From: Streptomyces aureus
Lineage (GTDB): Bacteria > Actinomycetota > Actinomycetes > Streptomycetales > Streptomycetaceae
Assembly: GCF_000725495.1 (NCBI RefSeq)
Contig: NZ_JNZD01000013.1
Location: 434,001 to 498,000 of the forward strand
Direction: 5' to 3'
Length of the DNA stretch: 64,000 bases
Shown: piece by piece, positions 40,661 to 51,301 of the stretch
Layout of the letters: every line of letters begins with the position of its first letter
Position numbering within the stretch: position 1 is the stretch's first letter
Notes under the pieces: generated by a model
The model's input: only the letters and a program-made list of their open reading frames with translations
Databases searched by the model: none
What the model was told of the DNA's origin: nothing
Program-made: the position numbers and the translations under genes

Positions 40661-41977
40661 CTACCTAGGTTCGACATGCCCGTTCTGGTCCGCGAGCTCC
40701 GGAGGAGTGAGCGGATTCATAGCGGTGACGTCACGCGGCGCGATGGAGAAACCCTGCCAGTGGACCGGCATGGGCTGCTGGTCCTCGTCCCGGGCGATGT
40801 GGTGGAAACCGACGTTGACCCAGACCACCGGGTGGGAGAGCGTCTGTCCGTCGACGTACTTGTCGACGGACTTTCCGTGCCCGGCACCGCAGTTGCGCAG
40901 GTTGTCGCTGGCGAACTGCTCGCACTTGTTGTACTCGGTGAAGAAGATGTCGTGCTTGGTGAAGGCGTGACCGAGGTACTTGGTGGTCGCGCCCGGCACG
41001 AACTCGTACGAGCGTGCGTGGTTGTCCTTGTTCTTGCCGGTGTTGCTGACGATCCGCCACCAGCGCATGTTCTTGGCGTCGCCGGCGAGCTCCTTGGTGA
41101 CCTTGGTGACCGTGGTCTTGTTGCTCGGGGCCTCGGCGCCGTGGGCGGGCGGGCTCACCACGGAGTCGTACTGCTCGATCTTCCCCTTGGACGAGCCGTC
41201 CAGGTTGAAGTTGAGCCGCCAGAAGATGTTGTGGGCGTGGCTCGTGGCGTAGTCCTTGGCGCCCTTGCCGAGCGGCCAGCCGCGGCCGTCGCCCGCGTCG
41301 TAGTCACCGGGCGAGAGGCTGCCGGTGGCGCCGACGTTCATGTTGATCGTGCCGTCGTCCTGGAACCGCCACTCGGTGATGTACTCGTACCAGCCGACCT
41401 TGTTGACGGTGTAGACGAGCAGGTCCTTGCCCTGCTGCTGGAAGACCTTGTTCCCGGTGTCGGCCTCCATGCGGTAGGCGTGACCGCGCGAACGGGTCGT
41501 GGTGCACAGGCCCTTGACGTTGGCGTGCGCCGGGTCCCAGGCCTCGGGGACCTTGACCGTCTTGATGGAGCCGCCGGGGCACTCGGCGGGGACCATGTCG
41601 ACCAGGCCCTGGCCGAAGCCGGCGCCGGTCAGGTCGCTGTACTCGACCGAGCCGTCGTCGTAGGGGACGTCGATCTGGGCGAGCTTGGCGGTGCTCAGGA
41701 CCTTGATCGGGGCGGCCTCGCCGGGGGGCTGGTACGAGATGTTCTCCAGGACGAGCCCGGCCTCGCTCTCGTAGTGCCAGCACATCCGCCAGGTGGTGCC
41801 GGTGGAGAGCTTCTGCTCGATCTGGTACGCGGAGCTGCAGGCGGGTGCCGGCGCGGGCGCGGACCGGGGCTGGGCGACGGCCGGCCCGGCGGCCGTGGTC
41901 GCTCCGGCGGCCAGGGCGAGCACCGAGAAGCCCGCGGCCGCCCGGCTGCGGGCACGACTGTTTCTGTTGACGCGCAT
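40661..41977 (-). CDS. Secreted catalytic subunit of a split copper amine oxidase
   Basis: A 438-residue secreted protein (signal to about residue 36) that aligns with the C-terminal catalytic domain of copper amine oxidases and nothing more. By comparison with Arthrobacter globiformis amine oxidase from memory: candidate base Asp115 (VEYSDLTGAGFG), topaquinone-forming Tyr197 in VNKVGWYEYITEW (usual motif NYDY or NYEY; here W replaces N), copper ligands His247 and His249 (ATSHAHNIFWRLN) and His393 (VGFHHIARDED). The end matches IAPRDVTAMNPL, as in the family. The missing N2/N3 domains are encoded by the gene 56 bp upstream. It should oxidise a primary amine to aldehyde, peroxide and ammonia outside the cell. 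Confidence 0.8.
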   Translation of the reverse strand: MRVNRNSRARSRAAAGFSVLALAAGATTAAGPAVAQPRSAPAPAPACSSAYQIEQKLSTGTTWRMCWHYESEAGLVLENISYQPPGEAAPIKVLSTAKLAQIDVPYDDGSVEYSDLTGAGFGQGLVDMVPAECPGGSIKTVKVPEAWDPAHANVKGLCTTTRSRGHAYRMEADTGNKVFQQQGKDLLVYTVNKVGWYEYITEWRFQDDGTINMNVGATGSLSPGDYDAGDGRGWPLGKGAKDYATSHAHNIFWRLNFNLDGSSKGKIEQYDSVVSPPAHGAEAPSNKTTVTKVTKELAGDAKNMRWWRIVSNTGKNKDNHARSYEFVPGATTKYLGHAFTKHDIFFTEYNKCEQFASDNLRNCGAGHGKSVDKYVDGQTLSHPVVWVNVGFHHIARDEDQQPMPVHWQGFSIAPRDVTAMNPLTPPELADQNGHVEPR

Positions 41978-42033
41978 GAAGAGACGACTCCTTGCGGAAA
42001 GCTGTGAAGGTGAAAAGGACGGACGGGCGGCGC

Positions 42034-42852
42034 TCAGCCGAGCTTGCCGACCTTGCGGGCGCTCAGGTCGATCACCAGGTCACGGCTGTCGATCCAGGGC
42101 CCGTTCTTGACCTTCGGGAAGAGGCGGACGCACCGGTGCTCGCCGCAGGCGCCGAGGGCGGCGGGCTGGGCACCGGGGGTGGCGCGGTAGACCATGCTGT
42201 TGAGCATCAGCTGGTCGGGCGAGGTGAGGTCCTTGCCGGTCGCGTCCTTGAAGTCGGCCTTGAGGCCGGCGCCGAGCGGGTCGGCGATCAGCAGCTTGGC
42301 GGCCTCGGTCATCTCGTCCCGGCTGATCGGCGGCTGCACGCCGTGCTGGACGCCCGTCTGCTCGACCTTCCCGGTGTCGAGGTCGACGGTCTTGGTGACG
42401 AGCGTGTCGTCCTTGTAGTCGTAGAACGTGATGTCGGCCCGGCGCGGCGCGTCCGGGTTGTCCAGATCGGCCGTCTCGGGTTCCGCGAGGTCGACCCCGA
42501 GGCGCTGCGGTCCGCGCGCGCCCTCGACGTCCTCGCTGGAGTTGAAGAGCTGCCGGTTCACCGCGATCCGCTCGGCGCGCCGGATCTCGTCGTCGGTCAG
42601 CGGGTCACGGCCCTTGCCCTTCTGGCCCTCGGCCGGCGCCCGCTCGACGACACCCGGCCGCACGACGCCGCCCGAGGCGTCCCGGCCCTCCGCCGCCTGC
42701 TGCGCGGTCCCGTCGGCCCGGAGCCCCCCGCCGGATTCCTCGGCCCCCGCCGACCCCGGAAGGGTGACACCGATCATCACGGCCGTCCCGGCCACCGCTA
42801 TGGCCGCACCCGCCACCACCTTGCCCAGATGGCGGTGCACTATCTTGCGCAC
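42034..42852 (-). CDS. Secreted N2/N3-domain subunit of a split copper amine oxidase (tyramine oxidase subunit B-like)
   Basis: A 272-residue exported protein. GTG 42852 follows GGGGGA. Signal peptide to about residue 36 (VVAGAAIAVAGTAVMIGVTL), then a charged, flexible stretch. Residues about 85-270 match the two small N-terminal domains of copper amine oxidases: LTDDEIRRAERIAVNRQLF, then ADITFYDYKDDTLVTKTVDL and EAAKLLIADPLGAGLK, and finally RCVRLFPKVKNGPWIDSRDL with VIDLSARKVGKL. It carries no copper or cofactor residues. Adjacent and upstream of the catalytic gene, it probably assembles with it after export. Confidence 0.75.
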   Translation of the reverse strand: MRKIVHRHLGKVVAGAAIAVAGTAVMIGVTLPGSAGAEESGGGLRADGTAQQAAEGRDASGGVVRPGVVERAPAEGQKGKGRDPLTDDEIRRAERIAVNRQLFNSSEDVEGARGPQRLGVDLAEPETADLDNPDAPRRADITFYDYKDDTLVTKTVDLDTGKVEQTGVQHGVQPPISRDEMTEAAKLLIADPLGAGLKADFKDATGKDLTSPDQLMLNSMVYRATPGAQPAALGACGEHRCVRLFPKVKNGPWIDSRDLVIDLSARKVGKLG

Positions 42853-42905
42853 ATTTCCCCCTACTCCCCCTACATCCCCAGGAGTCGTTTGAGTCCCACT
42901 GGTTC

Positions 42906-42922
42906 GGCATACGAGATATGCC
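42906..42922. promoter_or_regulatory. Inverted repeat between the amine oxidase genes and glgX
   Basis: GGCATA (42906-42911), CGAGA, TATGCC (42917-42922), a perfect 6-bp dyad in an AT-rich patch 54 bp upstream of the amine oxidase subunit gene and 109 bp upstream of glgX. Likely an operator or promoter region for one or both. Confidence 0.5.
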
Positions 42923-43030
42923 TGGTCGCGGGGTAAGAGGGATGTAAGGCATGTGAGGTTCCATCACTTTCGGGGAGACTCGGATCGGACTCGCCCCCCG
43001 GGGCACGGAACTACTGGAAGAGTCGTATCC

Positions 43031-45139
<2,109 letters not shown>

Positions 45140-45194
45140 GAGGGCCTCGGTCACGCCCCGCGCCGGGTCCCTGAGTGGGCCGGGTGCGGGGCGG

Positions 45195-45215
45195 GGCCGT
45201 GCCCCGGGCACGGCC
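45195..45215 (+). terminator. Hairpin between glgX and treY
   Basis: GGCCGTGCCC (45195-45204), C, GGGCACGGCC (45206-45215). A 10-bp dyad with effectively a small loop, 55 bp after glgX; treY probably has its own promoter (TAGAGT at 45292-45297). Confidence 0.5.
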
Positions 45216-45300
45216 GGGACGGTATGCCCGGGCGGGGCCGTGCGTGCCGTTGTGCGGGCCGTGGTGACAGAAAGGCGGCCGGGCGGGTACGTAGAGTCGC

Positions 45301-47772
45301 ATGACACCTGAGCGCCCCGAACCGGCGATCGCGGACTCGGTCGTCCCCGGCCCCCTCGCCCCCGTCGTGCCGACCGCCACCTACCGGCTCCAGCTCCAGC
45401 CGGAGTTCCCCTTCCGCCGCGCCGAGGCGGCCGTGCCCCACCTGGCCTCGCTCGGCGTCTCCCATCTGCACCTGTCCCCCGTCCTGGAGGCGGTCCCCGG
45501 CTCCCTGCACGGCTACGACGTGGTGGACCACGGCCGCGTACGGGCCGAACTGGGCGGGGAGGAGGGGCTGCGCTCCCTGGCGCGCACCGCGCGGGAGCAC
45601 GGCCTCGGCCTCGTCGTGGACATCGTGCCGAACCACATGGCGATGGCTCCGCGCCACAACCACGCCCTGTGGGAGGTGCTGCGCGAGGGCCCGGAGTCGC
45701 CGTACGCGCGCTGGTTCGACATCGACTGGGACGCCCAGGACGGACGGCTGCTGCTGCCGGTGCTCGGGGACCGGCTCGGCGCCGAGACCGGCCAGCTGAA
45801 GGTCGACGACGGCATACTGCGCTACTACGACCACGTGTTCCCGCTGCGCGAGGGCACCGCGGGGCTGCCGATGCCCGAGCTCCTGGACGCCCAGTGGTAC
45901 CGCCCCGCGTGGTGGCGGCTGGCGCGCACGGACCTCAACTACCGGCGTTTCTTCAGCATCTCCGAGCTCATCGGGGTGCGCGTCGAGGACCCGGAGGTGT
46001 TCGCCGCCACCCACGCGAAGATCCTGGAGCTCGTGGCCGACGGGGTGATCGACGGACTGCGGGTCGACCACCCGGACGGGCTGGCAGATCCGGACGCCTA
46101 TCTGCGCCGGCTGTCCGAGGCGGCCGGCGGCCGCTGGATCGTGGTCGAGAAGATCCTCGCCGACGGCGAACCGCTCCCGCCCGCCTGGCCCGTGGCCGGC
46201 ACCACGGGCTACGACGCGCTGCGCCGCGTCGACGGCCTCTTCACGGACGAGGCGGGCGCGAGCCGGCTGCTCGGCCGCTACCGGCGCTTCGCGGGTCCGG
46301 AGGCCGACCGGGGCGGCCACTGGGAGAGCACCGTGCGCCGGGCCGCGTACAAGGTGATCACACAGGAGCTCGCGGCGGAGGCCGACCGCCTCACCCGCGA
46401 GGTGAGCGCCCTGTGCGCCCACTCCCCCGACCCCGCCGCGCGCGACCACGCGCCCTGGGCCCTGGGCACCGCGCTGCGTGAGCTCCTGGTCCGGATGGAG
46501 GTGTACCGGCCCTATCCGTCCACCGACGCCTCCGAGGCGCTGACCGAACGGGCCGCCGCCGAGGCCCGTTCGGCGTTCCGGGTGCCCGAGGAGGCGCACG
46601 CCGTCGACGTCGTACGCGCCCTGCTGCTCGCCCGGGACGACGAGGTGCCCGGGGCGGCCGCCGTCCGGGCCCGGTTCGCGCAGACCTCCTCGGCGCTGCG
46701 GGCGAAGTCGGTGGAGGACACGGCGTTCTACCGGTACGTGCCGCTGCTGTCGGCGAACGAGGTGGGCGGCGAACCGGGCGCCCCGGCGGTGTCTCCGGAC
46801 GACTTCCACGCCCACTGCGCGCGGATGCAGCGCGACTGGCCCGTCACCGGGACCGTCCTGTCGACCCACGACACGAAACGCAGCGCCGACGTGCGCGCCG
46901 CGATCTCCGTGCTGACCCAGTGCCCGGAGACCTGGTCCGAGGTCCTGGCGGAGGTGACCGACGAGGGCCCCGCCGCGCCCGACCCGGGGACGGCGTGGGC
47001 CGCGTGGCAGACGGTGTTCGGCCTCGGCCCGGCCGACGGCGACGAGGCCGGGGCCGGGGACGGCAGCGGGGACGGCCGCTTCACGGAGCGGGTCCGTGAC
47101 ACGCTCCTGAAGCACGTCAGGGAGGCCGGGACGCGCACCGCCTGGACCGAGCGCGACCCGGCGTACGAGGACGCGGTGGCACGGTTCGTCGCCGACGGGC
47201 CGTGCGGGCCCCCCGGACGGCGTGTGGCCGCGCTGCGGGCCTCGCTGGCCCCGCACATCCGGGCCAACGTCCTCGGGGCCGCCCTGGTCCATCTGACGAT
47301 GCCCGGGGTGCCGGACGTGTACCAGGGCACCGAGGACGAGTACCGGGCGCTGGTGGACCCGGACAACCGGGGGGCGTTCGCGCCGCGCGACCTCGGTGCG
47401 GAGAAGCCCGCCCTCACGGCCGCCGCGCTCCGGCTGCGCGCCCGGCGGCCCGAGGTGTTCGGCGACGCGGCGACGTACGCGCCGCTGCGGGCCGAGGGAC
47501 CGGCGGCCGGGCACTGCCTGGCGTTCGCGCGGTCGGGCAAGGTCGTCACGGCCGTCACCCGGCTGTCGCTGGCCCTGGAGGAGGCCGGCGGCTGGCGGGA
47601 CACCGTGCTCGCGCTCCCCCCGGGACGGTGGGCCGACGTGCTTCCCTCCGGCTCCCCGGAACGGGAGTTCACGGGTCACGTGCCCGTGGCGGACCTGTTC
47701 GCGGGGTCTCCCGTCGTGCTGCTGGAGCGGGTCAGCGCGGGCACACCGGAAGGGTCCGGGGCGAGCGGCTGA
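45301..47772 (+). CDS. treY: Maltooligosyl trehalose synthase
   Basis: An 823-residue GH13_26 enzyme that converts the reducing-end maltose unit of a maltodextrin to a trehalosyl end. It begins VVPTATYRLQLQPEFPFRRA and contains LGLVVDIVPNHMAMAPRHN, the nucleophile region IDGLRVDHPDGLADPDAYLR, the acid in WIVVEKILADGEPLPP, and LSTHDTKRSADVRAAISVLT. The late PGVPDVYQGTEDEYRALVDP is also typical. Full length for the family. Its 3' end overlaps the P450 gene on the opposite strand by 41 bp. Confidence 0.93.
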   Translation: MTPERPEPAIADSVVPGPLAPVVPTATYRLQLQPEFPFRRAEAAVPHLASLGVSHLHLSPVLEAVPGSLHGYDVVDHGRVRAELGGEEGLRSLARTAREHGLGLVVDIVPNHMAMAPRHNHALWEVLREGPESPYARWFDIDWDAQDGRLLLPVLGDRLGAETGQLKVDDGILRYYDHVFPLREGTAGLPMPELLDAQWYRPAWWRLARTDLNYRRFFSISELIGVRVEDPEVFAATHAKILELVADGVIDGLRVDHPDGLADPDAYLRRLSEAAGGRWIVVEKILADGEPLPPAWPVAGTTGYDALRRVDGLFTDEAGASRLLGRYRRFAGPEADRGGHWESTVRRAAYKVITQELAAEADRLTREVSALCAHSPDPAARDHAPWALGTALRELLVRMEVYRPYPSTDASEALTERAAAEARSAFRVPEEAHAVDVVRALLLARDDEVPGAAAVRARFAQTSSALRAKSVEDTAFYRYVPLLSANEVGGEPGAPAVSPDDFHAHCARMQRDWPVTGTVLSTHDTKRSADVRAAISVLTQCPETWSEVLAEVTDEGPAAPDPGTAWAAWQTVFGLGPADGDEAGAGDGSGDGRFTERVRDTLLKHVREAGTRTAWTERDPAYEDAVARFVADGPCGPPGRRVAALRASLAPHIRANVLGAALVHLTMPGVPDVYQGTEDEYRALVDPDNRGAFAPRDLGAEKPALTAAALRLRARRPEVFGDAATYAPLRAEGPAAGHCLAFARSGKVVTAVTRLSLALEEAGGWRDTVLALPPGRWADVLPSGSPEREFTGHVPVADLFAGSPVVLLERVSAGTPEGSGASG

Positions 47773-49687
47773 CCAGTCCCTCGGCGCGGGGCCGGGGGCC
47801 CGGCGCCCGGCGCAGGCCCGGCAGCACGGTCAGCAGGGCGCGCAGGGCGCCCTCGGCCGTCAGCCGGGCCAGCGGGACACCGAGGCAGTGGTGCGGCCCC
47901 GAGCCGTACGCGAGGTCGCCCGGGTCGGCGCGGAAGAGGTCGAAGCGGTCCGGGTCGGCGAACCGGGCCGGGTCGCGGCCCGCGGCGCCCAGCAGACACG
48001 CCACGGTGGCGCCCTCGGGGATCGGGCCGATCGGTTCGAGCGCCCGGCGGGCCACGATCTGCAGCGGCGGGTCGCGGCGCAGCGACTCGGCCCAGGCGGA
48101 GCCCGTCAGTTCGGGCCGGGCGCGGAGCAGGCCGAGCCGGTCCGGATGGTCGAGGAGGTTGGCGAGGAACGAGGCGAGGGCGCGCGCGGTCGTCTCGCCC
48201 GCCGCGCCCAGTACCGTCCCGGCGAGTGCGGTCACGGCCTCGTCCGGCAGCGGACGTCCGTCCGGCCTGGCCGCGCACAGCACGGACAGCAGGTCGTCGC
48301 CCGGGTGGGCGCGGCGGCGGGCCAGGTGGGGCCGCAGATGGGCGTCGAGTCCCGGGTGGGGACCGCCGAGGTGGTCGAGTCCCGTGCGGCACCAGGCGTG
48401 GACCCGCGCGGTGTCCTCGTACGGCAGCCCGAGCGCGGCGACGGCCGCGGCGGCGGGCAGCCACTGGCAGAACTCGGCCACCAGGTCCACCTCCTGACGG
48501 GACGCCAGGCGGCTCGCGAGGACATGGGCGGCGCGCTCGACGCCCGCTCGCAGCGTGGCCGGGATCCGGTCCCCGAGCGCCGGGGACACGACGTCCCGGT
48601 ACGCGCCGTGGGCCGGTACCGGGCCGGGAGCCGGCGCGGCGAGCCGCGGGTCCGCCAGCGCGGCGCGCACGTCGGCGTACCGGCTGACCAGCCAGGCGCC
48701 GAACGGCTCGTCGTACACCAGGGGGAAGTTCCCGCGCAGGGCGCGGTAGAGCGGATACGGGTCGCGCTCGGTCCCGGGGTCGAGCAGGCTGCCCGGGGCA
48801 CCACGGTCCGCGGAGAACTCCGCCGGAGGGGTGTACGGGCCGGGCGGCGGGTGATCCGGGGAACCGGGACCGGCGGGGGCGCCCGTCGGCGGGGCCGTTC
48901 CCGGCCCCGCCGGGTACGCGGGCCTCACGACACCGCCGGACCGCGATCCCGCGAGAGCCGTCACCCGCCCGCCCGGGCCCGGGGCTGTCCGCCCCGCACC
49001 GGAGGAAAACGACGCGATCCCGTCGAGCCCGTCGAGCGAGGGCGGTCGCGAGCCCACCCGGGCCGCCCCACCGTCGCCCCCGGCCGGAGGGTTCGGCACG
49101 GGAGCCGACGCGGCCGTGACGGGACCCGCCGGCCGGTGAGCCATGGAGACCGGAAACGGCCCACCGGCGACGGGGAACGCCGGTATCGGACCGTCGCCCG
49201 GAGCGGGCGGCTCGGCGTCGGCCGACGCGGGCGACGGACCCCCTGCCGGAGGGTTCGGCACAGGGCCCGGCACGGGCGGGACGGGCCCCGGAGGCCCGTG
49301 GGACGCCGAGGCCGGAAACCGCCCACCAGCGGCGGGAAACGCCGGTATCGGACCCTCACCCGCCACGGGCGGCTCGGCGTCGGCCGACGCGGGCGACGGA
49401 CCCCCTGCCGGAGGGCTCGGCACAGGGCCCGGCACGGGCGGGACGGGACCCGGAGGCCGATGGGCCGCGGAGGCCGGAAACGGTTCCCCGGCGACGGGGA
49501 ACGCCGGTATCGGGCCCTCGCCCGGCGGGGGCGGTTCGGCGTCGGGGGACGGGGGTGCCGGGCCCCCGGCCGTCGGTGGCGGTTCGGTCCCCGGCAGCGG
49601 GACGGGCGGGAGCCCCGGGTCTGACCGGGGCGGGGTCGGGGCGCCTTCGCCGGGAAGGCCGTGTGGACACAGCACCGCGGGCACCAC
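47732..49687 (-). CDS. Cytochrome P450 with a long Pro-rich, tandem-repeat N-terminus
   Basis: Up to 651 residues if translation begins at GTG 49687; a normal P450 is about 400. Residues about 300-651 are the P450: I-helix VLGAAGETTARALASF, ExxR in SAWAESLRRDPPLQIVARRA, and heme loop LAYGSGPHHCLGVPLARL with Cys601. Residues 49-210 are three 54-residue repeats (AEPP-x-x-GEGPIPAFPVAGG...), and 211-300 are a further Gly/Pro linker. The start is uncertain because no start in this stretch has a good ribosome site. No membrane anchor is visible. The substrate is unknown. No ferredoxin gene adjoins it. Confidence 0.7.
   Translation of the reverse strand: MVPAVLCPHGLPGEGAPTPPRSDPGLPPVPLPGTEPPPTAGGPAPPSPDAEPPPPGEGPIPAFPVAGEPFPASAAHRPPGPVPPVPGPVPSPPAGGPSPASADAEPPVAGEGPIPAFPAAGGRFPASASHGPPGPVPPVPGPVPNPPAGGPSPASADAEPPAPGDGPIPAFPVAGGPFPVSMAHRPAGPVTAASAPVPNPPAGGDGGAARVGSRPPSLDGLDGIASFSSGAGRTAPGPGGRVTALAGSRSGGVVRPAYPAGPGTAPPTGAPAGPGSPDHPPPGPYTPPAEFSADRGAPGSLLDPGTERDPYPLYRALRGNFPLVYDEPFGAWLVSRYADVRAALADPRLAAPAPGPVPAHGAYRDVVSPALGDRIPATLRAGVERAAHVLASRLASRQEVDLVAEFCQWLPAAAAVAALGLPYEDTARVHAWCRTGLDHLGGPHPGLDAHLRPHLARRRAHPGDDLLSVLCAARPDGRPLPDEAVTALAGTVLGAAGETTARALASFLANLLDHPDRLGLLRARPELTGSAWAESLRRDPPLQIVARRALEPIGPIPEGATVACLLGAAGRDPARFADPDRFDLFRADPGDLAYGSGPHHCLGVPLARLTAEGALRALLTVLPGLRRAPGPRPRAEGLVSRSPRTLPVCPR
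49058..49543. repeat. 162-bp tandem repeat, three copies
   Basis: Three units of exactly 162 bp (54 codons) in the 5' part of the P450 frame: 49543-49382, 49381-49220 and 49219-49058. The first two are nearly identical over long stretches; the third has diverged in its distal half. Confidence 0.85.
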
Positions 49688-50048
49688 CTCGGGTCGGCGC
49701 GCCGGACCCGCGCGCGGTCCCTACGAGTCGACCACCGCCCGCCCGTCGGCGCAGGCCCCGTACACCCGGACGAGTGAATCGTGTACGTCGCAACGGGTTC
49801 ACTCTCCTGAGGCCCGCGCGTACGCCGGTCACCGTCCCCCGCGCCCCCGGTCCGGGCGGCCCGTCCCGGTTCTCCGCAGGCCCACGGGACGCGGCCGGAT
49901 CCGGCCGGGGAGAGCCGCGCACCGGCCACCGCCCGTTGCCGGTGGAAAATGCCACCCGGGGTCCCGGGCGCCCGCGCCGACGCGTCCTTGACAGTTCTCC
50001 GAGACCGTGGAGTACTGCCAAAAGCGACGCAGGGCGGACAAGTCGGGG
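49688..50048. other. 361-bp divergent intergenic region between the P450 and M14 genes
   Basis: No convincing gene. It holds a widely spaced inverted repeat, GAGTGAA (49772-49778) and TTCACTC (49798-49804), and a promoter facing the M14 gene: TTGACA (49988-49993), 17 bp, AGTACT (50011-50016). The rest is featureless GC-rich DNA. Confidence 0.5.
49988..50016 (+). promoter_or_regulatory. Promoter of the plus-strand M14 carboxypeptidase gene
   Basis: Consensus -35 TTGACA (49988-49993), 17-bp spacer, weak -10 AGTACT (50011-50016). The start predicted near 50023 lies after an in-frame GTG at 50007, which supports GTG 50049 as the real start. Confidence 0.5.
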
Positions 50049-51299
50049 GTGAGTCATCTGCCGGAGTTGCGCTACCCCAGTGTGACCGAAATCGTGTCGT
50101 CCGCCTCGGCGCTGGCGGCCCACCGGCCCGACCTGTGCGTCCTGCGGCAAGTGGGCTCCTCCCGCGCGGGCAGACCCCTCCACCTGCTGTCCGTCGGCCA
50201 CGCCCGGCACGCGGTCCTCGTCGTGGCGGGGGCCCACGCCAACGAACCGACGGGCGGCTCGACGCTGCTGTCCCTGGCCGAACGTGTGCTGTACCGAAGG
50301 GAGTTGCGCAGGGACACCTCCTGGCACTTTCTGCTCTGCGCGGACCCCGACGGGGCGAGCCTCCATGTGACCCCCGCGCCCCGGACCCTCCTCGACTACC
50401 ACCTGGGCTTCTTCCGTCCGGCCGGGCCCGAGCAGCCGGAGTGGTCGCCCTCGGTCCTGCCGCCCGACCGGCTGCCGCCGGAGACCCGGGCGCTGACCCG
50501 GGTCATCGACGAGGTGCGGCCCTACCTCCAGGTGACGCTGCACGGCACCGATCTGGGCGGCAGCTGGGTGCAGTTGACCAAGGACATCCCCGGTCTCGCC
50601 GAGCCGTTCGCCAAGTCCGCGGCGGAGCTGCGCATCCCGGTCGAGACGGCCGCCTCGGACGCGGCGGGCTGGCCCGCCTCGGGTCCCGGGGTGCATGTGA
50701 TGCCGGCGCCGGGCTCGGACGCGGCGTACCCGAGCATGCCGGACGACGCCCGGCACAGCACCTGGTACCACGCCCATCGGTACGGCGGTCTGACGGCCGT
50801 CGTGGAGGTGCCGATGTGGGCGAGCGACCTGGTGGACGATCCGGCGCCGCACCCCGCGCCCGAGGCGGCGATGCGGCGCCTGGCCGACCGGCTGGTGGCG
50901 GACGCCGGCCAGGTGGAGGCGGTGCTGGGGCGGGCCCTGCCCCGGCTCCGGGGACCCGACGGGCCCCTGCTGCGGGCCGCGAAGTGGGCCCTGGACCTGG
51001 TGCCGGGTCTGGCCGCGGACTGGTCCCAACCGCCGCCGGTGGACACGACGATGGCGTACGTGGGCAGCGTGGACGCGTTCGGCCGGAGGATCCCGCTGCG
51101 GGCCGCGTCGATGCTGCTGCGCGTGCTCCGGGAGGCCGGCGACCAGGAGGCCGTCCGCCTCGAACAGCTGGTCGCCGGCTGGTGCGACGCGTTCGCCGAA
51201 CGCTTCCGCGCGCGCTGGGTGCCGCTGGAGAACCAGGTCGAGCACCAGGCCCGTACGGTGGTGGCGGCCGCCCGCCACGCGCGCGAGGGCGCCGGCTGA
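50049..51299 (+). CDS. M14 family zinc carboxypeptidase
   Basis: A 416-residue protein of the M14 fold. The zinc motif HxxE is in VVAGAHANEPTGGSTLLSL (His63, Glu66), and the third ligand is His165 in YLQVTLHGTDLGGSWVQLT. VVEVPMWASD near residue 255 is a candidate for the catalytic Glu strand. RQVGSSRAGRPLHLLSVGH is the usual approach to the site. No signal peptide is visible, so it is probably cytoplasmic or exported by an unknown route. It is a clear paralogue of the minus-strand M14 gene that ends 418 bp downstream. Two bases separate its stop from that of the inhibitor gene. Confidence 0.8.
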   Translation: MSHLPELRYPSVTEIVSSASALAAHRPDLCVLRQVGSSRAGRPLHLLSVGHARHAVLVVAGAHANEPTGGSTLLSLAERVLYRRELRRDTSWHFLLCADPDGASLHVTPAPRTLLDYHLGFFRPAGPEQPEWSPSVLPPDRLPPETRALTRVIDEVRPYLQVTLHGTDLGGSWVQLTKDIPGLAEPFAKSAAELRIPVETAASDAAGWPASGPGVHVMPAPGSDAAYPSMPDDARHSTWYHAHRYGGLTAVVEVPMWASDLVDDPAPHPAPEAAMRRLADRLVADAGQVEAVLGRALPRLRGPDGPLLRAAKWALDLVPGLAADWSQPPPVDTTMAYVGSVDAFGRRIPLRAASMLLRVLREAGDQEAVRLEQLVAGWCDAFAERFRARWVPLENQVEHQARTVVAAARHAREGAG

Positions 51300-51301
51300 G
51301 C

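Noticed and set aside
49143..49991. A plus-strand Gly-rich open frame with PGRS-like repeats
   Set aside because: It is the antisense of the Pro-rich P450 repeats, has no ribosome site or family match, and runs through the promoter region of the M14 gene.
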